Shown here: positions 42,129-50,931 of the stretch, in pieces | Layout: each line of letters opens with the position of its first letter | Position numbering within the stretch: position 1 is the stretch's first letter | Origin: Mesorhizobium sp. M8A.F.Ca.ET.218.01.1.1 | GTDB taxonomy: Bacteria > Pseudomonadota > Alphaproteobacteria > Rhizobiales > Rhizobiaceae | DNA length: 64,000 bases | Direction of reading: 5' to 3' | NCBI RefSeq assembly: GCF_004791165.1 | Contig: NZ_SRUZ01000004.1 | Span: 434,001 to 498,000 of the forward strand | The notes under the pieces: generated by a model | The model's database searches: none | What the model was told of the DNA's origin: nothing | What the model saw: the letters and a program-made list of their open reading frames with translations, nothing else | Made by a program: the position numbers and the translations under genes

Positions 42129-43040
42129 ATGGCATCATTCGGGCTGAAGGTCATCCGCGGTGTGTTTGGTGCGGCCGAACATGTCGCGCCGCGCATCACC
42201 GGACGCGCGGCTTTCGAATTGTTCTGCCGTACGCCAAGCATCAGGACATTGACTGACGGCGAGCGCCGCGCCATCGACCGCGCCGCGGAGTTCATGGCCG
42301 AGGCGCGGCATCACCGGCTGAAAACCGCGACCGGCTGCGTCATGGTTCATGAATTTCGTCCCGAGCCCGGCCGCGAGCCTGCCGGCAGCGTCCTTGTCAT
42401 CCATGGCTGGCGCTCGCGCACCGAATATATGCGCGCCCTGATCGAAGGTTTTCGCGCTGCCGGCTATAGGGTCGTCTCGCTCGACCTTCCCGGTCACGGC
42501 CATTCGCAGGGCAGGCACCTGAACATGGTCAACGCCGTCGAAGCCGCCAGAGTGGCCGGCGAATGGTTCGGGCCGTTCGTGGCCGCCGTCGGCCATTCCT
42601 TCGGCGGCGCCGTCGCCACCAACGCCGTTGCCGGTTCCGTCAAGGATATCCCGCCGCTGGCGGCCGCACGCCTCGTGCTGATCGCGGCACCGAGCTCGCT
42701 GCCGGCAATCTTCGCCGACTTCAGCCGCATGCTTAATGTCGGTCCCCGCTCGCAGATCGCCATGGCCGACCGTGTTGAATATCTCTCTGGCCGGCCATTG
42801 CATGAATTCACCGGTGACCGCCAGCTCGCCCAGGCGCCCGTGCCGACGCTGGTCATTCATGCTCCCGATGACCGTGAAGTGCCGGCTGAACACGCACGAC
42901 GCTATGCTGGCGCAGGCGACCATGTGCGGCTTCACTGGGCCGATGGGCTTGGCCATCGCCGCATTCTGGCCGACAAGGGCGTGGTCGAACGCGCCGTCGG
43001 CTTCGTGACCACGCAGCGCGGGGCGTCGCTGGCCCACTGA
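42129..43040 (+). CDS. Alpha/beta hydrolase
   Basis: 303 residues. SVLVIHGWRSRTEYM gives the oxyanion-hole strand, AAVGHSFGGAVATN the nucleophile elbow (Ser in GHSFGG), and VIHAPDDREVP plus GLGHRRILAD the acid and His. It probably hydrolyses an ester or thioester; substrate unknown. Control by the adjacent MarR protein suggests an inducing, perhaps aromatic or lipophilic, compound. Confidence 0.9.
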   Translation: MASFGLKVIRGVFGAAEHVAPRITGRAAFELFCRTPSIRTLTDGERRAIDRAAEFMAEARHHRLKTATGCVMVHEFRPEPGREPAGSVLVIHGWRSRTEYMRALIEGFRAAGYRVVSLDLPGHGHSQGRHLNMVNAVEAARVAGEWFGPFVAAVGHSFGGAVATNAVAGSVKDIPPLAAARLVLIAAPSSLPAIFADFSRMLNVGPRSQIAMADRVEYLSGRPLHEFTGDRQLAQAPVPTLVIHAPDDREVPAEHARRYAGAGDHVRLHWADGLGHRRILADKGVVERAVGFVTTQRGASLAH

Positions 43041-43047
43041 GCGGCAT

Positions 43048-43446
43048 TCAGGCTTTCTTCTTTTCCCCGGGCTCTACGGGCAATCCGGCTGCCTTCCAGG
43101 CCGTGTAGCCGCCGAGAATATGCTTGACCGGCGAAAGCCCCATGTCTTGCGCCGTTTTGGTGGCCAGCGCCGAACGCCAGCCGCCGGCACAGAAGAAGAC
43201 GAAGCTTTTTCCGGAAGCGAAGAAGGGCTTGTGGTAGGGACTTTCGGGATCGATCCAGAACTCCAGCATGCCACGGGTGACATGCTTGGCTCCGGTTATT
43301 CTGCCGTCACGTTCGATCTCTCGAGGGTCGCGGAGATCGACGAAAATGGTGCTTTCGTCTTCAAGCAGTCCTGCCGCTTCCTCGGGCGAAACCACTTCGA
43401 TCTCGGCGTTGGCCTCATCCAGCAGTTCGCGATACCCTTTTTTCAC
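43048..43446 (-). CDS. Rhodanese-like domain protein
   Basis: 132 residues from a GTG at 43446 preceded by GGGAGG; the frame stays open upstream without domain character. VSPEEAAGLLEDESTIFVDLRDPREIERDG and the active-site loop FFCAGGWRSALATKTAQDMG are clear, with Cys in the sulfurtransferase position. LGGYTAWKAAGLPV ends the domain. It is a single-domain cytosolic sulfurtransferase, convergent with the hydrolase gene. Confidence 0.9.
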   Translation of the reverse strand: MKKGYRELLDEANAEIEVVSPEEAAGLLEDESTIFVDLRDPREIERDGRITGAKHVTRGMLEFWIDPESPYHKPFFASGKSFVFFCAGGWRSALATKTAQDMGLSPVKHILGGYTAWKAAGLPVEPGEKKKA

Positions 43447-43505
43447 GTCGTCCCTCCCGGCCGCAGGTTTGCAAGTCGAATTTCGAGCACAACGAACGGT
43501 GTTTG

Positions 43506-44129
43506 TCACGCCTCGGCGGTGTCGGCCATGGTCTTCCAGGCGGCCATTGCCCCGGCCACCGTCGCCAGCAGGGCGGCACGGGAAGCACCGTCGCGCGCCT
43601 GGATCGACATGCCGTGCTGGACCGTTGCAAAAAAGGTCGCGGCGGCACGGCAATTGAAGTCGGCAGGCAGTTCACCCTCGGCCACGCCGCGCTCGAGACG
43701 CTTCTTCAGGGCGGTTAGATTCTCGGCGCGGCGGCGCCGCAAATCCGCGCAGATCGCGCCCCGGCTCGAATCTTCGTGCAGCGCACCCAGCGCGATCAGG
43801 CAGCCCTGCGGGCGATCGGTCTGCGAATAGGCCTTTGCGGTCCGACGCAGGAACCGCTCGATCGCAAGGCGCGCCGTTGGCGCCTCTTCGAGCGCGAGCC
43901 AGATATCGGCACCTTCCACGCGGGAATAGAGATCCGTCGCCTCGAGGAACAAGGCTTCCTTGCTGCCGTAGGCGGCATAGAGGCTCGGCGAATTGATGCC
44001 CATCGCCGCCGCGAGGTCGCTGATCGACGCGCCTTCATAGCCCTTGGCCCAGAACACATCCATCGCGCGCCGCAGGGCCGCGTTTCGATCGAAGGTGCGG
44101 GGACGGCCTCTTTCCGACATGACGTTCAT
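43506..44129 (-). CDS. TetR family transcriptional repressor
   Basis: 207 residues from the ATG at 44129; the ATG at 44120 is an alternative. The HTH region is RTFDRNAALRRAMDVFWAKGYEGASISDLAAAMGINSPSLYAAYGSKEALF. The C-terminal ligand-binding half includes CLIALGALHEDSS. It faces an SDR gene, and matching palindromes lie at both ends of the gap, so it most likely represses both. Confidence 0.93.
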   Translation of the reverse strand: MNVMSERGRPRTFDRNAALRRAMDVFWAKGYEGASISDLAAAMGINSPSLYAAYGSKEALFLEATDLYSRVEGADIWLALEEAPTARLAIERFLRRTAKAYSQTDRPQGCLIALGALHEDSSRGAICADLRRRRAENLTALKKRLERGVAEGELPADFNCRAAATFFATVQHGMSIQARDGASRAALLATVAGAMAAWKTMADTAEA

Positions 44130-44153
44130 TTCTGTGTTGATCGATACATAAAT
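44128..44153. promoter_or_regulatory. TetR operator candidate 1 (imperfect)
   Basis: ATTTCTGTG-N8-TACATAAAT, with seven of nine left-arm bases matching the perfect site at 44185-44210. It overlaps the tetR start codon, so binding here would block tetR expression. Confidence 0.65.
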
Positions 44154-44184
44154 GAGTTGACGCAATCAGGCAAGGCTGGCAGAT

Positions 44185-44210
44185 ATTTATGTATCAATCA
44201 CTACATAAAT
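44185..44210. promoter_or_regulatory. TetR operator candidate 2 (perfect palindrome)
   Basis: ATTTATGTA-N8-TACATAAAT, nine-base arms in exact complement. It ends just before the GGAG ribosome binding site of the SDR gene. Its centre is 57 bases from the centre of the first site. Confidence 0.75.
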
Positions 44211-44220
44211 GGAGAAACCG

Positions 44221-44967
44221 ATGGCATCCAGGAATTTGAACGGCAAGGCGGCACTCGTCACCGGAGGCAGCCGCGGCATCGGCGCGGCAATCGCGCGAAG
44301 GCTCGCGGCGGAGGGGGCCGATGTCGCGCTGACCTATGTGCATGGCGAGGACCAGGCCCGCTCGGTCGTCGCCGAGATAGAGACCAAGGGCGGTCGCGCG
44401 ATCGCGATCAAGGCCGACAACCGCGACGCCGAAGCCATAGACCAGGCGGTTGCCGATGCGATGACCGCCTTCGGCCGGCTCGACATCCTGGTCAACAGTG
44501 CCGGCATCTGGCGCGCCGCACCCATCGATATGCTGTCGCTTGCCGATTTCGACGAAACCATGTCGGTCAATCTGAGGGCGCCGTTCATCGCCTCGAAAGC
44601 GGCGGCAAGACACATGGGCGAGGGCGGCAGGATCATCTCGATCGGCAGCAATCTGGCCGAACGGGTCACCGACACCAACCTGGGAGCCTACTCGACCAGC
44701 AAGGCGGCGCTGGTCGGCCTGACCAAGGCATTGGCCCGCGACCTCGGGCCACGCGGCATCACCGCCAATGTCGTCCATCCCGGCTCGACGGATACCGACA
44801 TGAACCCGGCCGACGGCCCGCATGCCGAACATCAGCGAAAGAAGATGGCAACTCCGCGATTCGGCAAGGCGGAGGACATCGCCGGCATGGTTGCCTGGCT
44901 CGCAGGTCCAGAGGGCCGTTTCGTCACCGGAGCCGCGCTGACCATCGACGGTGGCGCAAACGCCTGA
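44221..44967 (+). CDS. SDR family oxidoreductase
   Basis: 248 residues from the ATG at 44221, which has a GGAG site six bases upstream; an ATG at 44209 lies inside the operator. The NAD(P)-binding motif is VTGGSRGIGAAIAR, the catalytic Tyr-Lys is in AYSTSKAAL, and VTGAALTIDGGANA is the classical C-terminal signature. It reduces a ketone or oxidises an alcohol; under TetR control it may serve a detoxification or metabolite-induced role. Confidence 0.93.
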   Translation: MASRNLNGKAALVTGGSRGIGAAIARRLAAEGADVALTYVHGEDQARSVVAEIETKGGRAIAIKADNRDAEAIDQAVADAMTAFGRLDILVNSAGIWRAAPIDMLSLADFDETMSVNLRAPFIASKAAARHMGEGGRIISIGSNLAERVTDTNLGAYSTSKAALVGLTKALARDLGPRGITANVVHPGSTDTDMNPADGPHAEHQRKKMATPRFGKAEDIAGMVAWLAGPEGRFVTGAALTIDGGANA

Positions 44968-44984
44968 AGACGCAGGGATCCCCG

Positions 44985-45016
44985 CGGCCGGGGCGACCCA
45001 AAGGTCGCCCCGGCCG
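44985..45016 (+). terminator. Strong GC hairpin after the SDR gene
   Basis: A perfect 14-base stem CGGCCGGGGCGACC / GGTCGCCCCGGCCG with a four-base CAAA loop, 18 bases after the SDR stop. No T run follows, so it may rely on stem strength or Rho. Confidence 0.6.
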
Positions 45017-45178
45017 TCACGATCTTGTGAAACCGTTCTGCAACAGGCCCGCCGAAATTTATGAAAGCTTAACGAAATCGGTATGAATCGGTATAGTCGC
45101 GCCTTACATCCGCCATGCGGTTAGCGGGACGGTCTAGCGTGCGGAACGGGAACCGGTTGCGGCCGGAGCGGGTGATCC

Positions 45179-47065
45179 ATGAACTTCCTCGGTAAAAAAG
45201 CAACCGTGATGCCGCTGGTGGCGATTACGGCGACGCTGGCTTTCGGCACGCCTCAGGCAGGTGCCCAAGGGCTTTTCGACATGCTGTTCGGCGGCGGCAT
45301 CAGGCATGAGCCGAACGGCGAGTTTCCGCCTCCTCCGCCAAAGCACAAGCCGAAGGCGCCGGCCGGTGGCGACGGCGGCGGTGCGAGGATCAGCAGTCCG
45401 TCTTACTATACTTACAAGGCCGACAGACTGGTGCGCGTCGACTTCTCGACGCTGGCCACCGCGCCGCAGCCGGCGGCGCCGCAAGATGCCGCTTTCGTTC
45501 CCTCGGCCACGGGTGCTGCTTTCCACGATGCCATTGCCGGCCTCAGCGACTACGAACTCTATGCCGAGCCCGACATCGCCAAGGCGCTGATCGCCTACTA
45601 CTCTGCCAACCCGGATTTCATTTGGGTAGGCGGGACAAGCCCCAACAACCGTGCGCAAGATGCCGTGCGGGTGCTTGGCGAGGCTGCCAGCTACGGCCTC
45701 ACGCCCGCCGACTACACGGTCGATGTGCCAGCGCTCGGTTCGACCTCGGCGGACGACGCAGCCAAGTTGAAGGAACTCGTCCGTTTCGAGATGGCGCTTT
45801 CCGCGCGTGTCCTGCGTTACGCCCATGACGCCCAGAGCGGCCGTGTCGAGCCCAACCGCATGACCGGCTACTACGATTTCCCGGCCAAGCCGCTCGACAT
45901 GGTGGGCGTGCTGAAAACACTGGCGCATACACAGGAAGTTCGCACCTACCTCGAATCGCGCCATCCGCAGAATGCGGAGTACCAGGCGCTGCGCGTCGAA
46001 CTGGAATCACTGCAGGCGAGCGCCGAGAACGAGATCGTCGTCGATCCGAAACTGCTGCTGAAGCCGGGCGAAACCAGCCCCGAACTGCCGAAGCTCCTGT
46101 CGCTGATCGCGCGCAATCTCGATGACGAGATGGGCGGCACCTATGGCGAGGTGCTGTCGCGGCTGGCAACCAGCGAAGTCTATGTTCCCGAACTTGTCCC
46201 GCTGATCAAGGCGGTGCAGCAGAAGGAGGGCATGAAGGGCGACGGCGTCATTGGACCGCGCACCGTCGCCTTGCTGGCGGGGACGTCGAAGGCCGACAGG
46301 CTGCTCAAGGTTCAGGTGGCGCTGGAGGAACTGCGCTGGCTGCCTTCCGATCTCGGCAGTCCGCGTGTTTTCATCAACCAGCCCGCCTTCACCGCGAGCT
46401 ACATCGACGACGGCCAGGAAAAGCTGAAGACACGCGCCGTCGTCGGCCGTGTCACCAACCAGACGGCCTTCTTCTACGACCAGATCAAGCAGGTCGATTT
46501 CCATCCCTACTGGGGCGTGCCGCAGTCGATCATCGTCAACGAAATGCTGCCGAGATTGCGTGGCGATCCCGGCTATCTCGACCGTGCCGGCTATGAGGTG
46601 ACGGATTCACGCGGCAAGCGCATTCCGTCGTCGGCGATCAACTGGGGCGATTATGGCGCCAACATTCCCTACAGCGTGCGCCAGCAGCCGAGCGAGGCCA
46701 ATGCGCTGGGAGAATTGAAGATCCTGTTCCCCAACAAGCATGCGATCTACATGCATGACACGCCCCAGAAATCATTCTTCAAGCAGGACATGCGCGCGCT
46801 CAGCCATGGCTGTGTACGCCTGCAGGATCCGCGCGGAATGGCGGCGGCGGTGCTTGGCACCTCTGTCGACTATATCGCGGAGAAGCTGAAGCACGGACAC
46901 TCGACCGAGGATGTGACGCGCAAGATCCCGGTCTATGTCGCCTATTTCACCGCCTGGCCCGACATGTCCGGCAAGGTCGAGTATTTCAGCGACGTCTATG
47001 ACCGCGACTCGCGGCTGAAGCAGGCCCTGGACGCGACCGAGGCGGTGCGCTCACCGTCGAGCTAA
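45179..47065 (+). CDS. L,D-transpeptidase family protein (YcbB-like)
   Basis: 628 residues. A signal peptide ends near AQG (residue about 30) and is followed by a Pro/Lys-rich stretch. The peptidoglycan-binding-like region contains GDGVIGPRTVALLAG. The YkuD catalytic domain has IYMHDTPQKSFF and SHGCVRLQDP, giving the active-site His and Cys. It makes 3-3 peptidoglycan cross-links or attaches proteins to the wall in the periplasm, important in alphaproteobacteria with polar growth. It stands alone. Confidence 0.93.
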   Translation: MNFLGKKATVMPLVAITATLAFGTPQAGAQGLFDMLFGGGIRHEPNGEFPPPPPKHKPKAPAGGDGGGARISSPSYYTYKADRLVRVDFSTLATAPQPAAPQDAAFVPSATGAAFHDAIAGLSDYELYAEPDIAKALIAYYSANPDFIWVGGTSPNNRAQDAVRVLGEAASYGLTPADYTVDVPALGSTSADDAAKLKELVRFEMALSARVLRYAHDAQSGRVEPNRMTGYYDFPAKPLDMVGVLKTLAHTQEVRTYLESRHPQNAEYQALRVELESLQASAENEIVVDPKLLLKPGETSPELPKLLSLIARNLDDEMGGTYGEVLSRLATSEVYVPELVPLIKAVQQKEGMKGDGVIGPRTVALLAGTSKADRLLKVQVALEELRWLPSDLGSPRVFINQPAFTASYIDDGQEKLKTRAVVGRVTNQTAFFYDQIKQVDFHPYWGVPQSIIVNEMLPRLRGDPGYLDRAGYEVTDSRGKRIPSSAINWGDYGANIPYSVRQQPSEANALGELKILFPNKHAIYMHDTPQKSFFKQDMRALSHGCVRLQDPRGMAAAVLGTSVDYIAEKLKHGHSTEDVTRKIPVYVAYFTAWPDMSGKVEYFSDVYDRDSRLKQALDATEAVRSPSS

Positions 47066-47068
47066 CAG

Positions 47069-47545
47069 TCAACGCTCCGACAGCGGGCGCCGGAAACCGG
47101 CGTCGCGCCCGGCGATCAGCCAATAGACCAGCCCGGCCACAAGACCAGCGGCGGCTATGATGCCGATGTCGGCCCAGCGCTCCAGATCCACGTCCTCCGC
47201 CGCGCTCGGCCAGATCAGGAAGAAGCCGCCGGCCGCTGCCGCGGCGCCGAAGAACATGTGCAGCAGGGCGTTGCGCAGGGAGAAGAACTCGGCGATCAGC
47301 GCGAAGATCAGCGTCTGCGGCGCCGTCACCACAACCGTCAGGAAATAGATGAACATGCCGAGGGGCGGTACCACCAAGGCCGCGATCGGCGAGACGCCCA
47401 TGAGGTCGAAATAGGCCGGCGCGTTGGGCAGGGCGCTCAGCGCGGCATAGATCGCCACCACGGCGATCAGGCCAACCAGTATCGCGACAAAATAGCCGGC
47501 GAGCATCATCAGGACGCGCTTCATCAAGTGCTTCGCAGTCGACAT
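47069..47545 (-). CDS. Hypothetical inner-membrane protein
   Basis: 158 residues from the ATG at 47545, with GGGGGTGGG upstream. Four hydrophobic segments (about 14-36, 48-70, 75-95 and 128-146) are visible, including AILVGLIAVVAIYAALSALP and IIAAAGLVAGLVYWLIAG. There are no charged catalytic motifs and no family recognised. It is convergent with the L,D-transpeptidase gene, three bases apart. Confidence 0.7.
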   Translation of the reverse strand: MSTAKHLMKRVLMMLAGYFVAILVGLIAVVAIYAALSALPNAPAYFDLMGVSPIAALVVPPLGMFIYFLTVVVTAPQTLIFALIAEFFSLRNALLHMFFGAAAAAGGFFLIWPSAAEDVDLERWADIGIIAAAGLVAGLVYWLIAGRDAGFRRPLSER

Positions 47546-47660
47546 GCCCACCCCCGTGAAGCCCGGTCACTCCACAATCAGCCATCAATGGCGAATTGAC
47601 GCAAGGGGAGACAGAGACTGTCAGCGTCTTGGCCCGACGCGGACGGACGAAACCCGCCGT

Positions 47661-48404
47661 TCAGGCGCCGCCGCACATATGCTGCGAATCCGGCAGAGCC
47701 CAGGAGCCTTTCGAGACGAGGTCGACGGAATAATAGACCCGGCCACGGTCGTCGTCCTTGGGGCAGTCCCTGGGAATCGAGATCAGGCATATGACGACCG
47801 GTTCTCCGACCTTCGAGGCGGCCAAGCCGGCCTCGCGATCATAGGAGACAGCCCCGCCGCCATTGGTGAACGTGGTCGCGCTGCCCGCTTCGGGACTGGC
47901 CGTTTCCAGCGGATCGTCGCCGAGCCGGGCGCTAAGCGTCTTGATGTGCGTCGATGCGCATTGGCCGATAGCCGAAGGCAGGGGCTGATCGACGTGCCCG
48001 GGGTTTCGCCCGGCGGCTTCGAGCGCCTTCTTGCCAATCAGCGCGATGTTGTAGTCCTGGATCCAGGAAGGCGCATTGCCATAGGTCTGCAAGGCGTTGT
48101 TGAGGGCGCTGACGATACAGGCCGTATCGCTCTCGCAGGCATTGCGGTCGGCGATCAGCCCGCGGGCAATCCTGCGCTTGTCGCCGCCGAACGCCGGCTC
48201 GAATCCCTTGAACGCCTTCGAAACCAGCAGATCGATCGCCGACAGCCGCGGGTCGGCACAGATCGCTTTTTCCGCGGGCAAAGCAGCCTTGGCGCAGTCG
48301 AAGGACGGGCCATCGGCCCACGCGGGAGAAACGCCAAGGAAGCTGTCGGCTGTGACGATGGCGAGTACAGACAGAAAATAGGTTCCAGCGAAACATCGCA
48401 TCAT
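47661..48404 (-). CDS. Exported LprI-like lysozyme-inhibitor-type protein
   Basis: 247 residues from the ATG at 48404. A signal peptide (VLAIVTADSFLGVSPAWA) is followed by FDCAKAALPAEKAICADPRLSAIDLLVSKAF, the LprI N-terminal (DUF1311-like) pattern with paired Cys. A C-terminal half with six more Cys (ending DSQHMCGG) is unassigned. It is probably periplasmic and disulfide-bonded. Lysozyme inhibition is known for some LprI relatives only, so function is uncertain. Confidence 0.78.
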   Translation of the reverse strand: MMRCFAGTYFLSVLAIVTADSFLGVSPAWADGPSFDCAKAALPAEKAICADPRLSAIDLLVSKAFKGFEPAFGGDKRRIARGLIADRNACESDTACIVSALNNALQTYGNAPSWIQDYNIALIGKKALEAAGRNPGHVDQPLPSAIGQCASTHIKTLSARLGDDPLETASPEAGSATTFTNGGGAVSYDREAGLAASKVGEPVVICLISIPRDCPKDDDRGRVYYSVDLVSKGSWALPDSQHMCGGA

Positions 48405-48525
48405 AGCCCCCGAGCCAACAGGTTTGTCCAAGGCATATCATACCCCAGGATGGACAATGTGGGCGCGCGTTTCGTCGCTGAGAATGCTCGGAGGCAGCGC
48501 ATTGGCGACGAGGTCCCTGCGAACC

Positions 48526-48783
48526 TTATTTTGGTTCGGCCGTCACAGGATCGAAGTCGATTTCGACTTTTGCCTTGTCCGAGGTGTAGTAGGTGACGGT
48601 GTAGCCGTCTTTGTCCCAATCGACTTCTTTCACGTAGCGAAAGCCGTCGCGTTGCTCGACCTTGGCGATGATCTCCGACAGCTTCTTGGCATTGGGTGGC
48701 GGCAGGGGGGCTTCATCCGCGGCAAAGGCCGATCCGCTGGTAAGAAGAACGGCGACGCTGGTCGCCAGCAGAAATCTGGACAT
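48526..48783 (-). CDS. PepSY domain small exported protein
   Basis: 85 residues with a signal peptide ending AFA|ADE. LSEIIAKVEQRDGFRYVKEVDWDKDGYTVTYYTSDKAKVEIDFDP is a single PepSY domain. Members may inhibit peptidases or bind metals in the periplasm; the role here is unknown. Confidence 0.87.
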   Translation of the reverse strand: MSRFLLATSVAVLLTSGSAFAADEAPLPPPNAKKLSEIIAKVEQRDGFRYVKEVDWDKDGYTVTYYTSDKAKVEIDFDPVTAEPK

Positions 48784-48966
48784 GGTTTTCCCTCAGGTTT
48801 CGACGGAGGGAAACTCGCTGGTGTATTGGTTGGTTCCGGAGGCAGGGAACTGTTGGCCCAAAAGAAGCGTGACCGCGCCGACGAAAGACATCTAAACCCG
48901 TCGTGTTTTCGGACGACTTAGAACGTCGAGTTTCCGACCATGATTTTGCACTGGCCTGCATTTGCT

Positions 48967-49003
48967 TACGCGCCAGCAAGCCTTGTCCTACGCGCCAGTA
49001 AGC
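48967..49003. repeat. Tandem 15-base repeat downstream of tRNA-Val
   Basis: TACGCGCCAGCAAGC (48967-48981) and TACGCGCCAGTAAGC (48989-49003) match in 14 of 15 bases with a 22-base period. They lie about 50 bases beyond the 3' end of tRNA-Val. They may be part of a small repeat family or integration debris. Confidence 0.45.
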
Positions 49004-49055
49004 TTTCAAGAGAATTTGATTGCGGCCGAACATCCAACGATTTCTTCAGGTTGGA

Positions 49056-49130
49056 TGGTGGGCGATGCAGGGATTGAACCTGCGACCCCACCCGTGTGAA
49101 GGGTGTGCTCTCCCGCTGAGCTAATCGCCC
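49056..49130 (-). tRNA. tRNA-Val (anticodon CAC)
   Basis: The acceptor stem GGGCGAT/ATCGCCC closes exactly. The D-arm reads TAGCTCAGCGGGAGAGCA, the anticodon stem-loop CACCC-TTCACAC-GGGTG gives anticodon CAC, and the T-arm contains GGTTCAATCC. The 3' CCA is encoded (49056-49058). It decodes GUG. Confidence 0.95.
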
Positions 49131-49160
49131 GCTCGTTGCCCGAAGGCCAAGCGAGCCGCG

Positions 49161-49189
49161 ATATAAGGGAGGCCGGCCGGTTAAGTCAA
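49161..49189 (-). promoter_or_regulatory. Promoter of tRNA-Val
   Basis: On the minus strand a -35 TTGACT (49184-49189) and a -10 TTATAT (49161-49166) are separated by 17 bases. The spacing to the tRNA 5' end (49130) is about 30 bases. Good match to the housekeeping consensus. Confidence 0.75.
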
Positions 49190-49267
49190 GGCAGTGTCTG
49201 GTGTTCTCACACAGATCGGATTTGCGGTCCCGGCTGGCCCGTTCCGGAGAGATTTCGTCCCCGGCGC

Positions 49268-49951
49268 TCAGTGTGCGGCGGCGCCGATCAGCCCTTGTGC
49301 CAGATCGAGCGTCAATGCATCAAAATGCGATATCACCGCCGAGGGCTCGAACTCGCGCACATGACGATCGGTGTAGCCGAAATCGACGGCGACGACAGGA
49401 ATGCCGGCGGCCTTGGCAGTGTCGATATCGGTTTGCGAATCGCCGACCATCAAGGCGCGGTGCGGATCGCCACCGGCCAGTTTGATGGTTTCGATCAGGT
49501 GGCGCGGATCGGGTTTGCGAAACGCGAACGTATCCTGTCCGGCAATTGCCGCGAAATGCCTGGTCAGGCCGAGCGCCTCGATCAGCGCCAGCGAATTGGC
49601 TTCGTATTTATTGGTGCAGATGGCCAGCAGATAGCCGGCCTTCTCAAAGCGGGCAATCGCCTCGATCACGCCGGGGTAGGGGCGGGATTTGCCCGGAATG
49701 TTGTCGGTGTAGTGATCAAGGAACAGTTTCAGCAGCCGGTCGTGCTCCTCAACCTTGAGGGATCGTTGCTGCGCGGCATGCGCCCGTTCGATCATCACCC
49801 GGCCGCCATGGCCGACGAAGCGTTTGAAGCCGGCCTCGTCGACGGCCGCCAGTTCGCTGGCCGCCAGGCTGTGGTTGAGGCTGTCGAGCAAGTCCGGCGC
49901 CGTGTCAATCAGCGTTCCGTCGAGGTCGAACACGATGATCGGGCGACTCAT
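49268..49951 (-). CDS. gph: Phosphoglycolate phosphatase (HAD family)
   Basis: 227 residues. HAD motif I is VFDLDGTLIDTAPDL, motif II CTNKYEA, motif III FRKPDPRHL and motif IV MVGDSQTDIDTAKAAG. A helical cap follows motif I. It dephosphorylates 2-phosphoglycolate, formed from DNA repair or photorespiration-type reactions; other HAD substrates are possible. It is divergent from rpiA. Confidence 0.92.
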   Translation of the reverse strand: MSRPIIVFDLDGTLIDTAPDLLDSLNHSLAASELAAVDEAGFKRFVGHGGRVMIERAHAAQQRSLKVEEHDRLLKLFLDHYTDNIPGKSRPYPGVIEAIARFEKAGYLLAICTNKYEANSLALIEALGLTRHFAAIAGQDTFAFRKPDPRHLIETIKLAGGDPHRALMVGDSQTDIDTAKAAGIPVVAVDFGYTDRHVREFEPSAVISHFDALTLDLAQGLIGAAAH

Positions 49952-50199
49952 GATCCATCCTGAGCAGGTTTGCGCATCGGCAGGCGATAGCGGCTACGAC
50001 GCTTTAAGGCAAGCAAACTGGTGGCGCAGCCGCCAAGGGCTTTGACCCGGCCAGCAAAAATGCTAGGAGCCCAAACGCCAAAGCGCGTCGCATCGAAACG
50101 GACCCATGCGACACGCCTTGGGTTTTGTTTCATGCATGTCGTTCCCAAACCGAGGTCACTGTTGGGCGACGTGCATCAGGATTCGGGGCAGCAAGCAGC

Positions 50200-50931
50200 A
50201 TGGATGCGAGGCAATTGAAGGTCGAGGCCGCGCGGGCGGCTCTTGCCCATGTCACCGACGGCATGCGGCTCGGCATCGGCACCGGCACCACTGCCGAGGA
50301 ATTCGTGCGGCTGCTCGCCGACAAGGTTGCCTCAGGCATGACCATTATCGGCGTGCCGACCTCGGAACGCACCGCCGCGCTGTGCCGCGAACTCGGTGTG
50401 CCGCTGTCGACGCTGGAGGAAACACCCGAGCTCGATCTCACCGTCGACGGCGCCGACGAGGTCGACGGTGAGCTGACATTGATCAAGGGCGGCGGCGGTG
50501 CGCTGCTGCGTGAGAAGATCGTGGCCGCGGCTTCGCAGCGCATGATCGTCATCGCCGACCGTTCGAAGATGGTCGAGACGCTCGGCCGGTTTCCTCTTCC
50601 CATCGAAGTCAATCAGTTCGGCCTGCGCTCGACCGAGATCGCCGTGGCCGTGGTGGCCGGAAATCTCGGCCTTTCCGGTCCGGTGACATTGAGGATGACG
50701 GGAGGCCAGCCTTTTGTTACAGACGGCGGCCATTTTATCCTCGATGCATCTTTTGGCCGCATTCCGGATACAAGAGCGCTTTCGAATGCTCTCCACGCCA
50801 TTCCTGGCGTGGTCGAGCATGGTCTTTTCATCGGGCTGGCGTCAGCGGCCATCATCGCCGGCGGCGACGGTATCCAAACCGTCCATGCCGCCCGAAAACC
50901 AGGGAGTTCTACCGATCATGATGTTGCATAA
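50200..50931 (+). CDS. rpiA: Ribose-5-phosphate isomerase A
   Basis: 243 residues from the ATG at 50200. GIGTGTTAEEFVRLLADK, DLTVDGADEVDGELTLIKGGGGALLREKIVA and a DRSKMVETLGRFPLPIEV segment contain the catalytic Asp, Lys and Glu. It interconverts ribose-5-phosphate and ribulose-5-phosphate in the pentose phosphate pathway. Its stop overlaps the next gene's start. Confidence 0.96.
   Translation: MDARQLKVEAARAALAHVTDGMRLGIGTGTTAEEFVRLLADKVASGMTIIGVPTSERTAALCRELGVPLSTLEETPELDLTVDGADEVDGELTLIKGGGGALLREKIVAAASQRMIVIADRSKMVETLGRFPLPIEVNQFGLRSTEIAVAVVAGNLGLSGPVTLRMTGGQPFVTDGGHFILDASFGRIPDTRALSNALHAIPGVVEHGLFIGLASAAIIAGGDGIQTVHAARKPGSSTDHDVA

Noticed and set aside
45064..45100. Short direct repeat ATCGGTAT upstream of the L,D-transpeptidase gene
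   Set aside because: Two copies of eight bases are too short to support an operator on their own.
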